The notes under the pieces are model-generated. The model was not told the origin of the DNA. It saw only the letters and a program-made list of their open reading frames with translations, and searched no databases. Shown one piece after another: positions 47,360 to 59,489 of a stretch of DNA of 64,000 nt; the first letter of the stretch is position 1, and each line of letters opens with the position of its first letter. Source of the stretch: Ceratothoa steindachneri (lineage: Eukaryota; Arthropoda; Malacostraca; Isopoda; Cymothoidae); contig OZ018328.1 of assembly GCA_963969495.1 (NCBI GenBank), forward strand, positions 128,356,045 to 128,420,044. Direction: 5' to 3'. The position numbers and the translations under genes are program-made.

Positions 47360-48830
47360 TTTACCTCAATTCCATCATTCTCGGTTCCCTTACCTTCGGC
47401 ACCACCACAGTTCTGCTGACGGTCTTCTTTCCCTCAATGCTTCCTGAAACATCATCCCCAAATCTCTTTCATACACCTCACTTTGCATCATCGACTTATA
47501 AGTTTCTGTCTTCATCCCTTCTGGTTAAAGCTGTCTCCCACTTAAGTTTCTTAATTTATTTCCTTATACACCCTTCACTAAAATCTGTTTCCCATCCTGT
47601 ATCTTACTGTTTTCCTTTCCCTCCCCTCCACCATGTCCAAGTGCTCTCTTAATTCGTATGGAGCATCCACCTACCTTTCCCTCTTCATCACCATCCTCAG
47701 CTCCCCCTGCCCCCCATCCACTCTACCTTTCACCATATCTATACGTTCTAACAATTCCCTCGGAATAGCTATAGAGTCTGAGATTCTCTCTACATCAAAC
47801 CTGAATGCCGCACTATCTAAATACTCTGACTTTCTATATCTTGCTTACATTTCACTATTTTAAACCTATTCCACCTTATTTTCATGCATCTTATAGATAG
47901 CCTTTCACTTCATTGACACCTCCTTACCCCAAATGTTTTCTGCTATCCCCACTCCAACCTCGTCATAAAGCTTAAACTCACTTTTACTTTTCTTACATTC
48001 TGTTAACTTGGTATGTGCTTCCACATTTTTTTACTCCCCCTCTTATCTTTTCTTTTCTATTCTTATCAGGTAACTCTCTCTGATATTTCCTGGTAGCTCT
48101 CCTCACCAACTTTGCCACTTTATTATTCTCCTACTGACCTTAAGAATCTTTTCTGTAGGCTGGACCACATCCTCACTAAAGCTCCTTCCAATTCCCCTTC
48201 TTCTTCTCCCCTCCAGCTCTCTGCTAAATGGCTCTCTCTTTTACTCCCTGGTGCTATAATACTCCAACCTCCTGCTTTCCCACTTCCCTCTCCAGGTATT
48301 CCCCCTGTTCAGTCTAAAACAATCGTTAGACAAGTCAAATTTCTCTTTGCGATTATCAATTTCCATTTTCTCAAAGTCTCCATACATTACTGCTTCCACT
48401 ATAATATAGTTCAAAAACTGATCTTTGCTCTCTTATGCCCTTGGTTACTTTACTTTCAAACCTATCATCCAAATTAAATATAGTCAAGCTATTTTACTCA
48501 ACAAAATTAATCATCTTTCTCTCATTTCTTCCCACATTTTTCCCTAACAATCAAATATGAGAATTAAAAAATCCCAGTACAGATCTCACCATTTCTATCT
48601 ATGCCTGCAAATCCCTCCATTTTTTTTCATTTTTCTCCATATTTTTCACATCCATATAAAAGAGGGCTACGTTTACCTTCATTTTTCCAAAATGCACCAC
48701 CACTCTCAGAATATCTCTATTTTTGACCTCAATCTTCAACACCAACCCTTTTCATAAATATCATCAGAACTCCTCCCTTTCCTATCTTCTGAATCTCTGC
48801 ACTTGCGTTTGTTTAGTGTGTACTTGGTGA
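47360..48830 (-). pseudogene. LINE endonuclease and linker, broken
   Basis: Minus-strand readings include KGGVLMIFMKRVGVE (about 48800, from 'GGGVGVLVRK'), VVVHFGKMKVNVALFYMDV (about 48690), VRSVLGFFNSHI-stop-LLG (about 48580-48540, the GDFNSHIG metal-binding region with Gly-Asp lost), NSLTIFNLDD and KGIREQRSVFELYY (about 48500-48400, from 'RGEQRSAIDYV'). The rest to the RT is recognisable only in pieces. This is an apurinic-type endonuclease by motif order; the catalytic residues are partly lost. Confidence 0.65.
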
Positions 48831-49275
48831 CGCATGCCACCAAGGAAACATCCCTTGACTGGATCAGAAGTTGGCGACATGGCCAGGAAAACCTAAACAA
48901 CCGCCACCTCTGACTCTGCTGCAGCTTTCTTCCACCTTCATAGCCGTTGCGTGTCACAAGCTCGTCCGCCTGTTCTGCTGTTGAGGACTCTTTGGTTTGA
49001 ATTAGTAGTTTTCCTTCTCCTAGTCTTTTCCTACTAAGGCAGTGGGGCTAGATGGCCATTGGCTCATTAGGGGTTCATCCGCCCTTTAACAGGTTTCATT
49101 ATTTTTTCCTGTTAAGTTTCTAGCCCCCCTCCTCATTTAGCAGCTTGCTTAAGGGTAATCGAAAATTAATTCCGAAAAGTTATTCGAGCAGTGAGATCCG
49201 AAGTGGAAAATAAGGGTCAGTAACCTTATATGATAAAAGAAGAGCGGCTTCGCTCCTCCTCTTTAGAGTAGGAGC
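48831..49275. other. Upstream flank of the LINE, nothing recognised
   Basis: No motif. A short GAGCG-GCTT-CGCTC hairpin sits near 49244-49257, immediately before the longer hairpin. Confidence 0.4.
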
Positions 49276-49318
49276 TTGTTAAAGCGAGATAGGCCTACGG
49301 CTTATCTCGCTTTAACAA
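49276..49318. repeat. 20-bp-arm hairpin with a 3-base loop
   Basis: The left arm (TTGTTAAAGCGAGATAGGCC, 49276-49295) and right arm (GGCTTATCTCGCTTTAACAA, 49299-49318) pair with one mismatch around TAC. This is very tight for random AT-rich DNA. Function unknown. Confidence 0.9.
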
Positions 49319-52300
49319 CAAGATTGCCTGGTCTACTAATATTTTACTCTTGCTCTGTTTATTCAGATTCATCCTCATTTTCTAGGCTTTAGGCAAGAAA
49401 AAATATCAGAATAAATACGGGAATAGAATCAACAGATTTCATTTATTTTCTAATCCTATTTTATTTTTTTTAGTTTCATTTTCCAGCTAAAGATTAAGAT
49501 GTAAAATCTATTTTAGAAGGATGTTTGTTAAAAGATTCGAATATACGAAAAATAAAACATCATCTTAATTTCAATGAATTTCCGAAATTCACCATAAGTA
49601 ATTCGTTTTCTTTTTAAAAATTCTGAAATTTCGATAATCATCTTTATTGCTTTTGAACTCAATCATTTGCTCCTGGTCAATTTTAGCATACAAACTAAGA
49701 GAAAACAATTATTATTAAACCCGTACAAAAAATCACGTACTTAAAATATAGTGTAAGGAATTAAACCAAGGAAGAATCCATTTAGAATTGTCTGGTCGCA
49801 ATTAAACCAAACAACAAAAACATCGATTGCGAAATTTAATACATTTTCTTTAAATAATTTATGATTTGATCAAGAAGCACCAAACGCTTATTTGAATTTA
49901 AGTCATTAATTCAGCAATCAAGACTGGGTGCTTTGGTAAGTAATATTAACTATTTAAATACACGTTCTCATTGTTTCTTTAGTACCTACCAATATTGGTC
50001 TTGTTCTTCGGTGATTTCGGCACTTTGCTTAAAATTGCTCCTACAATGTGTAGTTATATAGTTGATGGTATTACTCTCTTCGCCTAATTATGGAGCCTTT
50101 GAAGGGTGCCATGAATACGCACCTCTTCCCTCAGGGCCTCCTTCTTTACCTAGTGGATAGCGATCTGTGAAAGCTATCGACCTTGAAGTTTGCTATGGTA
50201 AAACCAACTTGTCGTGGTTATATAGGTATGAAATGTATGAATATCAAAATAGATAATATAAAAGGCCCTAATTCTCTAGGCAGCTCTTTATAAAGGATAC
50301 ACTTGAATTTCCATGATTTTAAATATGTATTTTATATTTTTATTAGTCTTTCAACAGCTTCTAAGACTGTGATTATACAGTCTATCAAAAAATTCATCTG
50401 AGAACGTTTCCTGTGACATAATCAGCGCCTAAATAATTCCTCACTAATGAAATAATTAAAATCAAAAGACAAACTTTGAGGAAACTAATCAATATTGATT
50501 TAATAAATATATTATTTAAGACAACGTGGTAATTCAATTTTAATAAACAGCAGATTTTGAAATTATATCGATAGTTATATTTACGTTACATAGTAAGGGT
50601 AAAGAATAATTCAAACAAAATAACTTGGACAAATATATTTTTTTATGGAGAACATTAATTATTTGCAACCTGCAGCCATAACGTCTTGACAGCCTAACAT
50701 CAGTGATGCTTTAAACATTACCTATTTGGCGCAAGCGCCCCTCAATATTCTTCAATCTTCAACTTTTGCCAGTCTCCTGACGACGCTGAACCTAAGGAGC
50801 AGCTCCACAGAATGAGATGCTACTATTGGTGTTTTTGACTCGCCCCGTAGTGAATGGACTTGAGTTAAATTTTGTTGAGGCATGAAATATATATAAGCAC
50901 CTCGTAGATTCTCCAAGACAAAATGTTAACCTTAACTATACAATGTATATGGAAGATTGAAAGGAAATAATATAATCCGATCTTAGACTGTATGTGTGAT
51001 GGCATACGAAACGAAGTCTAAAAGGATAAACAGAAATATGAGAAATAAATAGTCATCCACTCTTTCATGGCTAAATACATTTATTTCGACTTTTTGCCAT
51101 TACTATGAGTAGTATTTTTTTTTATCTCATCAGAATTTATTATTGTAATTGATAAAGATGCCTAGAAAACAAAGTCGCCGGAAAGTTCAGATATTCAAAG
51201 AAGAAGTATTGTCGCACAATCTAAATGTGGACTGTCTCTAAGAAAAAGTGATAAGAATCTCGGAATACCACGTTTTGACATTAACAGATTTATAGTTCAA
51301 TGTTGTCATTGTTGTTTATAGCTCACAGGGAGCAAATGGAATCTCTGCTCCATCCGATCGAGAGATTAAGCGAGAAAGCCTTCAATCCTACACTTTGCGC
51401 TGTAGGCTCCGTCCACTTTACCAGAATTAAGTGGGGTTGCCCTTTTCTGTGAGACTGTCCCGAGGGACCAAGTTAGAGTATAGGCAAGATCTTGCATACT
51501 GTGGGAATTTTGTAACCCCCTTCCCTTCTCTATTAGCAGTCCTTGCAAGAGCTAGAATGTGAGAGTTCTATTGCAACTTAACCTCACAAAGATATACCCA
51601 AGTGGGGTGGTCTTACAGCAGGATTGTATCTAGGTTGGGTGGTCATGTCTTATCCACTTAGGAATGAATGAGAACTCGATAACACTTTTTCTCTTCCCTT
51701 TCATGATGGTAAGGGTTTAAAAAACACAGCGTTGCCTGCTGGGCATAGTTCAAAGTAAAGAATTGCGTAAATCATCATTAGATTAACAACCTGTTATTCT
51801 AAGGATTCAGAATAAGAACAGCTGTAGATTTTCTGCACTTTCTTGGATATTATTAACGTGGAGCCAAGAGGAAAACAAACCTCTTTTAAACATGAATAAT
51901 TTAAGGATGAGTTGCCTAAAGAAATAAACGACAAAACTTTGAAAATTTGGCAGTGCATAACTTATTTATACGAATCATGTTTCGCTTAATTTTCACAAAT
52001 TAGACGCGGATGCGTTTGCAGGTTAGCCTTAAATAGTTTGAAAAGAAATAGTTAAACCAGCGATAGAAAATGGTAGCTTTTCGCTTATGGAGTATAGAAC
52101 AATTTAGAATGTATGAAAGTCAGAGATGGTTGAGTATTTTAGCAATGTCAACTTTCCTTTCTTAAAGAAGAATATTTACTAGTGTTTTCGAAAAGTCAAA
52201 TTGAAAAGGAAAGCTCTTTATTCATGAGAGGAGGAGGATTCCTGTCATATATAAAAAAGGACAGATGTGAGGGAGCATCGAAGCCCAATGAAAAGACTTT

Positions 52301-52790
52301 TTTGTTCGACTAATTCCCTGAGATGGTCCCATCAGAACTTGTGTGTGGAATACTAGACAAGTCTTTAATGTTAAAAAACAACGTGATAAAATGTCAGAAA
52401 TATCATAGACCAAATCCACCGCTAAAGGAAGTTCACACAGTCTTACTAATTTCTTGCATTATTTAAAATCTATTTCAATCTTCAAATTTACAAATAAAGG
52501 TATTTCCCTAATTAATTAGGTGTATATTTACTTCTTGCTTGTCCCTGTATATAAAATTTTCAACCAGCCTATGATCATTGTGAGAGCAAACGAGGAACTC
52601 GGTTCTCTCGGCCCCAAAATACACAGAAGAGAAAGGTTACCAAAAATGTTACGAGGACGGTGCTCAAATATCCACAAGGATAAAATAAATACATAGGAAA
52701 ATTCAACATATTATTTACAAAAAGAAAAAATAACCTATAAATAGAGTACAAGAAGGTACAAAAAATAATAAAAAGTCACACACTTCGAAA
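49319..52790. other. AT-rich non-coding stretch, nothing recognised
   Basis: About 3.5 kb without motif or repeat counterpart. Short open frames at 51366-51548 and 52222-52419 (-) have no family resemblance. Confidence 0.5.
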
Positions 52791-52895
52791 GCACCTAACG
52801 ACAACACGTCGTTATTAAATACAACCTGCATGTAATACGGGAAATTATATAAATAAGCACTTCACTTCGAAACGACAAGCGTCGTTAAAAATAAT
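52791..52895. repeat. Duplicated hairpin motif downstream of gypsy relic
   Basis: AACGACAACACGTCGTT (about 52798-52814) and AACGACAAGCGTCGTT (about 52876-52891) are two similar short hairpins. Each is associated with a CACTTCGAAA-like word. They lie about 70-150 bp beyond the pol stop of the minus-strand gypsy element and may belong to its 3' non-coding region or LTR. Confidence 0.5.
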
Positions 52896-52945
52896 TAACT
52901 ACACTACTTAGGTACATAAAGACGGAAAAAAAATAATTATCAAAA

Positions 52946-54085
52946 TTAATTAGGAGATCTACTCAAAAGGTTAGCACCTAGGTTGTCCTTCCCAGCAATA
53001 TGGACAACCCTAAATTTGTAGGCCTAGAGGGCTAAAGCCTATCGGAGTAATCTGTCATTTTTGCCCTTAAATGTAGATAGATATATAAGAGGCTTGCAGT
53101 CGACCTCTAAAATAAACTCCTTACCACGAAGGTAGAAATCAAACCTGGTGATGGAAAATACGATGGCCAGACATTCCCTCTTGATGGTCGAGTACCTCTT
53201 TTCACGGTCCAGGAACTTTTTACTAGCGTAGGCAACACGATGGATACATTCCTCTTGGTATTGTAGGAGGACAGCTTCCAGTCCATGAAGAGAAGCATCG
53301 GTTCTTAGGACGAGTGCCATCTGGAGATTCGGAAGCCGTAGGACCGGTTCTGAAGAAATGGCAGCCTTCAGATGACCGAAGCGTTCCAAGAGATCCTCGT
53401 TCCAGAGTAGATGTTTTGGGCTAGACTTCCTTAGGAGGTCGGATAATTGGCCTGTGTAGTCGGAAGCTCGAGGGATGAATACTTTGTAAAACAAGACCAG
53501 TCCTAGGAGTGATGTCAATAATTTCTTACTCGTGGAAGGAGGTATTCTGGTAATAGCTTTGATCTTGTCATGCTGGGGATATAGGGAATTTCCATCGAGA
53601 AGGAAACCAAGATATTGGATCACCCTAGATCTGAACAGACATTTGGATGGTTTGATAGTCAGATCATGTCCTCAAAGTCGTTCAAACACGCGATTTATGG
53701 CTTGAAGGTGTTCATCCTAGTGCACATAATATACGAAGATGTTGTCGAAGTAGAAGCATACGTTGTGTAGGCCGGCTAACACGAATCTCATCAATCGGAT
53801 GTAGGTAGCACAGGCAGTGAATAATCCGAAGGGCATGCGAAAGAATTCCCGTATGCCTAAGTGAGTGGGAAAGGCGGTTAGAATTTTACCATTATTAGAA
53901 TGAGGAACTTGATAATAAGCCTTAGAGAGATCAAGTTCGCTGAAGTATTTGCCGCCCGAAAACTTATGAAGATCCATATGCCTCTTCTAAGTGATGGCTA
54001 ATTTTCCATCCACGATAAATATAATTAATTTTACCATCCACGATAAATATAATTAATTTTACCATCCACGATAAATATAATTATC
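52946..54085 (-). pseudogene. Gmr1-like Ty3/gypsy RT and RNase H, minus strand
   Basis: One minus-strand frame from 53977 to 52946 spells most of RT and RNase H with only a few stops: HKFSGGKYFSELDLSKAYYQ (start), FFRMPFGLFTACATYIRLMR, VCFYFDNIFVYY (active site as Tyr-Phe-Asp-Asn), EHLQAINRVFERL, LTIKPSKCLFRSRVIQYLGF (about 53660-53610), LLTSLLGLVLFYKVFIPRAS, RLPNLQMALVLRTDASLHGL, YASKKFLDREKRYSTIKREC, EVDCKPLIYLSTFKGKNDRL and FRVVHIAGKDNLGANLLSR, ending at TAA 52946-52948. Stops are at about 53716, 53662 and 53038, with another a few codons after the last. RNase H is followed at once by the stop, with no integrase downstream. The N-terminal part merges with a 28-bp tandem repeat. Confidence 0.88.
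54002..54085. repeat. 28-bp repeat, three copies, at the RT N-terminus
   Basis: CCATCCACGATAAATATAAT plus AATTTTA repeats three times. On the minus strand the unit reads as FIVDGKLA-like sequence, which resembles the RT entry motif (VDYR-L), so the repeat has probably arisen from coding DNA of the gypsy element. Confidence 0.85.
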
Positions 54086-55870
54086 GGGTCACATGCGTTT
54101 TAGTTACTGAAAAAAATTTGCTTTCGTTTGTTATTTAAGAGAGTTGCATTAGATTTATTGATGATATTATAAGAGCATCATAATATTGTTATAAAATTAT
54201 GCTTCTGATGTCTTTGCCTTCTAAAGTAACTGCCGCTAATAATCGAGATTTATAGTGATTCATTATTCCGTTAATGAAAAGCAAAGGAATTTGTCCTAAC
54301 CAACAATTATGACGAAAATGAAAGGAGAGGCAATAAGGAAAATGGTGAATAAAGAAAAAGAAAAACGATTGTTAAAAAGCTTGGTAATGGAAAACATGTA
54401 ACGGTGATGGATGATGTAACGATGACTATGATATTAAAGAGAATCACAAAAATAAAAGCTAGGAGATTTGGCTTGATTTAGAATTGAATATTAGATGAAA
54501 ATGAAGACGGAAAAAAAAGAGAATAGGAAAATATCAATGCAGAAACATTGGCCAATTAGATAAAAACTAGCCAAGAAGTTATTAGCTGCTTACAAATTAG
54601 TACGAGAGTTACAATTTCCGTAAATTCCCAATAGGAGCTCTTATGTATTTTTTCCCAAAAACCACCTTAAGGAAATGTCTAGAAATCTACTTTAATTTTT
54701 CCTTGGTTGACTTTTGTGCAGCTAAGGAATATGTTCGCTCACAGCGAACGAATTCTTCCCAGCCAGAAGAATGGATGGCTCTTTAATGGCCACAAATCTT
54801 GTTGGAAACTTTCATGTTCATCGATGATCATGAATGTATGAAAAAGCGTGTATCCATAATAGAGCTCGTAAACTACTGTAAATGATGTATTGGCAGGATA
54901 TATTAAAAATGTTTAACAAAAAGGTCTTAAAAATACCGAGGGTACATAAAACCTTCCATTTGAGCTCACAGACTGGTTGGTATCTCCAGATTTCGGCAGG
55001 CTGAAGAGTAACTGATAATCTTGATTATTTCTCAAAGTAACACGATAATATTTGTTTTTTTTATTTTAAAGGCAATTTTATAAAAGGATCCTACGCTATA
55101 TCGGCAATAATCGTCTTTTTGACCTCCCAAGGGAACTTATTAAAGATCTATTTCCCTTAATCGCAAAAAGAAAATTTCTAAACTCTAGGTTTAAAAATAA
55201 AAGTTTTAAGTTATTGAGCAATAAATAATAAGTGTGGGACATAATCCATAACAACTGACTAGCTTGGTGAATTCTGCATTCCAAATATTCGTTTTGCTAT
55301 TCTTCACTTCCACTTTTTATTACAGCAGCTTTGCCTCGACCCAATTTGACCGAATTTAGAATGTAGATATAAATTCCACCATTAAAGGCACATTCATGGA
55401 ACACCATCGGGAATAAAGCAAAGGAGAATTTTTAATTTCCCACAGAATAACATTTAGCAATAATAGCATGAATAATTGATTGTTTTAAGACACAAATAAT
55501 TGCCATCATTTCTCAGCAGTTATTAATCATTAATCTTGTTAATGAGTAAAGAATACTTTGAGTCTATGCCCGTCAGCCATTTGCAAATTTTAAATGAAAA
55601 ACTGCAGTAATTCCCATTGAATTTGGTCAAAAGAAATGTTTGTAAAGGAGTAAATGAGGCTTTTCTCCTCTGAATTAGATTCAGCTTTTAAATATTTTGG
55701 TGATAGCACAGCTTAATTTTTGCTCTAAAAACTTACACACACATTCTCAGGCATTTATAGTGTCATCTCCTCAATAATGTGACATATTCTTATATTTATA
55801 ACTATTTTATGGCTAAAAATCTAACAACTCAAGGAAGTTATATGCATTAAATAAGTATTTATTTATTCAT
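54086..55870. other. AT-rich non-coding stretch, nothing recognised
   Basis: No motif or repeat counterpart was found. Confidence 0.5.
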
Positions 55871-56720
55871 TATTAAGTAATATAATTTCCACCAGTTTCT
55901 ACTACTAGTCTCCTTCCTTCTAATTTACAAAAAAGTTCTTTAAGTTTCTTTCGAGCTTTTTCGTTTTTAACATCTTGATTTTCCTCAGTTGCTTCGTTAA
56001 ACTCCTAAAATGATATTATTATAATGAAAAAAAGTCAGGTGAGTTTGAAGGATCTCTCAATAGTTCCGAATCGAAAATATTATGTTGTTCGCTTAGTATC
56101 TCTTGCGATATGAAGTTGTGCATTATATTAAATTAAAGAACACTCTTATTTTGATCAATGCTTGACTTTTTCATACAATTGCTACATATAAATGGTCAAC
56201 TCTGATTTGAGTTTAGATGTTCAAAATGGATTAGATATATCCATATCACAATAATCGCTCATGAGAATCTTGAAGCCATTGCTCGATTGGAATATTCGTT
56301 TTTCTCAGGTATAATCCATTGTAATATAATCCATTTCCATATATAACCCACTTTTAGACTTTTATAACCATTATACTTATAAATGGTTCAATTTTAGTCG
56401 ATAAAGGGGAGAGAATCAAATGTTAGTTCTTTGTTGCAATTTTTCCATGAACAGGTCGTGAAGATTTCATTGACCAACTCGTATAACCTTGCCTATCTCC
56501 TTTAAATAGCTAATAGAATGTAGCAAATCAACTAATCGGATTTTCTTTCCATCTTATTTTTTAAAAGATATTCATTAATTTGCACTCGTCGTTCCTTACT
56601 GGGCTCATCTTTGAAACTATCGTTTCCCGAGCAAAATTTCTTTGCCAAACTGCTCATTCTAATATTTTCTTGAACATATTCGTGGACACAAACTCTCTGT
56701 TATTAACGTAAAATTGCAAC
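55871..56720 (-). pseudogene. mariner-like transposase relic, minus strand
   Basis: Minus-strand pieces in family order: SLAKKFCSGNDSFKDEPSKE (about 56660-56600, from 'WFKKFR-GDFSLEDEPR'), NEYLLKN, then WVIYGNGLYYNGLYLRK (about 56350, from 'DEKW-LYDN'), LFNIMHNFIS-stop-EILSEQ (about 56130-56100, from 'LLHDNARPHVA'; Asp lost), IFDSELLRDPSNSPDFFSL (about 56085-56035, from 'LPHPPYSPDLAPSDYH'), LERNLKNFFVN (about 55950) and ETGGNY at the end. The order and motifs are mariner. Catalytic residues are largely gone and the frame changes often. No terminal repeats were found. It is distinct from the 14.3-kb family. Confidence 0.6.
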
Positions 56721-56949
56721 ATTCGCTAGAGTGCAGAACCATAACATTGAAAGTATGTTATTTTACCCCTCCGTAAGATTTATCATTTAACGATAAGGCA
56801 TATTTAATTAATAAAAACAATACAAAATGAAATGCCCATAAATGACGACTAAGGGATGTCGAAATATAGTACAAATCAAACTCACCTTTGATTATTTATA
56901 CCCATAAAATACTGATAAACATAAAAATAATTCCCTATTACATATGAGA

Positions 56950-56952
<3 letters not shown>

Positions 56953-57033
<81 letters not shown>
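56953..57033. repeat. (TA)n microsatellite
   Basis: TA run with a single AAAT interruption near 56991. Confidence 0.97.
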
Positions 57034-57034
<1 letters not shown>

Positions 57035-58432
57035 TTATATATATTTGGAAAATTGAAAACTTCTGACTTCCTTAAGTCCTTACCCGTCATCTTATCTGGT
57101 TAGCTATATCAATGACCTTTCTCCGCTGATTCCTCCAAATTGATGACTTTGAACCTAAATTGAACGAGTTACGCATCTCAATTCATTCTAAATAGGAATT
57201 ATATCATGTTAATTCTCTTTGATTTCTAGAGGTAAGAATTGACATTATAAACAATCACGTACTTTATTGTTAACACAAAGCTTACTAAATTATTGATATG
57301 TGCATTAATTATATTTTCATGATATAGACTTTAGGAAATCAATAATATTGTTTTAATATTTACGTGCGTATCTAACCTGTGATCGCATTTTAATTCAAGT
57401 AGAAATAAATCACTAAATATTTCAATGAACAGATCAAGAGTTTGCCTTTTACTTTATTAATAAGTAAACTACAAAAGCAAGATTAAACTTTGATGCTGGA
57501 CGATTCCCGAAAGAAATTTAATTTAAAAATGCATCATTTTTCCAAATGAGCTATCTCTGACTTCCTTTAAAACGCACCTTACTAATAATGCTAGAAAGAA
57601 TTTAAATATTGCAATATTATAAAAAAAGTCTTTCAACTGGATAAATTCAATAAGCCAGGACCCAGGCATTTTACAGATTCTGATTAAGATTAGCTCAAAA
57701 ATATGTGGAGAATAAGGTTCTTTAAAGCGGATTAAGCAACACTATTTAGATGTAAAAAGATGTTCGCTTTACCCCATTCTCTTTCTACCCATGGAAAATT
57801 CAAATGATATTAGCAGTTTCAATAATGGACAAATTATCTAAAGTGTAACAATTTTATTAAAATTTTTATTGACTTTTTTCGTGCTACTTTATAGTTTTCT
57901 TTTAATTTACTATATGTGAATTTAGGTTTGTACCGTATTAACTTCGTTAATGCACATCTGACGAATTTTATAATCATTACCATTAAAATATTTCTGGAAT
58001 AATATTCTGTTGTCAATAAACGTGTTTACGAACCTAAAATTTGGTTCTTGGAGTTGTTTAAATTACCTCAAGCTGTATTAATGTCCAGACCTTATTATAG
58101 CCGCCAAAATGTTTTTTGAGGACAAAGTGAAATGTTAGAATCCTAAAGAACTCTTGTTGAAATATCTAGACAGAAGAGGGTAATAGCATGAATGTTTAAT
58201 TTCTTTGTTATATCAAATATCAATAAGTTACTCCTCATTTATCAAAGCAAAATGCGGATATTTCGATGAGTAAAATTTTTTAGCTTTATCAAACCCGTAT
58301 CTGTATCTTTATTGTTCTTCGCGTTTACATTGAAATTGATCTCTAATAACTATTCTTTTACGTACTTCCATTTTCCTGAGTTAATTTTTCTTTTCTTTTT
58401 TTTTTGTAAAAGTGAGCGTGGTCAATATACGA

Positions 58433-58433
<1 letters not shown>
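57034..58433. other. AT-rich non-coding stretch, nothing recognised
   Basis: No motif or repeat counterpart was found. Confidence 0.5.

Positions 58434-58479
<46 letters not shown>
58434..58479. repeat. Compound (TA)n(GA)n microsatellite
   Basis: TA run 58434-58460 changes to GA 58461-58479. A separate (CT)n of about 16 bp lies near 58729. Confidence 0.95.
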
Positions 58480-59489
58480 TATCCATGTACTGAACACAAA
58501 AGTTGCACACTCACGTGTTCTGACAAGAGTGACCAATAATATGCCTCTGTCACCTATTTTTGGTAGTGTCAACAAACTTCTTACCCACAGAGCTATCATT
58601 TAACCATTTTCTTACATTTGTTTATTAATGCCACCCTGATAGACTGATATTCTGCTTTCCAAATTTTGTTATCATAGATTTATTTTCTTACCACCTATCT
58701 ATCAAATTCCTTTGATAGGCAATCTCTGCTCTCTCTCTCTCTCTAACAAACATTGACTTTAAACAAAAGCTCCTTCCCAGAAACCCCATGGTTCATGCTT
58801 ACCTTTTCTACACATATAAAAGAAAAACACATTATTCACACTGTCAGATACACATTATTCTCACATACGATCAAATCACTTCGTCTTTGTCCTTGTGTTC
58901 TATCTACCTCTGTGGATAGGATTCACATTTGAAATAAGGTTCAAAATTTTGTTATTTTTCATTAAGTTGTTTGCGAAATCCAAATACGAACTTTTTGGTG
59001 GATACCCTCAAGAACGAACTTGAATCATGTAGCAGATAAAAAATATTTGTTACAACTCGGAAATGGTGACCCACAGCACAATCAAGCATCAACCGCTTCT
59101 CTCACTATAAACTTCAACTACTCCTCCCTCTCCAAGTAGTGACACCCGAAGTATATCTCACCATCTTTAAAAAAACATCAAATTTCTGGTGTCATCATCG
59201 AATTCCCTCAACAAAGTACAACCATGGACTCCATCCCTCATTTCATCAGAGACCCCACATTAATCGCACCGAAGCATAAACTTGGCTCAACGGAACGCTC
59301 AAGGTCCGTGCGCCACGCAACTCTCGCACTCTTAATCACATCACTCTTACGTAAGTGACAATTCAACAAAGTTTTAACTTTCAGCCACATATATCGTCGC
59401 AAAACCCCCCTCTACCCGACCTGCTAGATCGTTGAATTATCTGTGCGCTTCACTTTCCATTGAATTATTATAATTTATCATTCGCACTC
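58480..59489. other. Non-coding stretch, nothing recognised
   Basis: C-rich open stretches on the plus strand near 59050-59420 show no motif. The stretch borders the Tc1-like relic. Confidence 0.45.

Larger units (their letters stand above)
45404..48830 (-). mobile_element. Non-LTR retrotransposon, about 3.4 kb, minus strand
   Basis: The minus strand shows, in order, a truncated endonuclease (from about 48810), a reverse transcriptase (47354-46857) and a long C-terminal region with a Cys-rich motif (to about 45671), all broken by stops and frame changes. The plus strand of the same region has long chance open frames, including one of 330 codons at 46046-47038, which are antisense shadows produced by the pyrimidine-rich complement. 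The 5' end appears truncated within the endonuclease. The 3' end is not marked by an obvious A-rich tail and is approximate. Confidence 0.85.
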
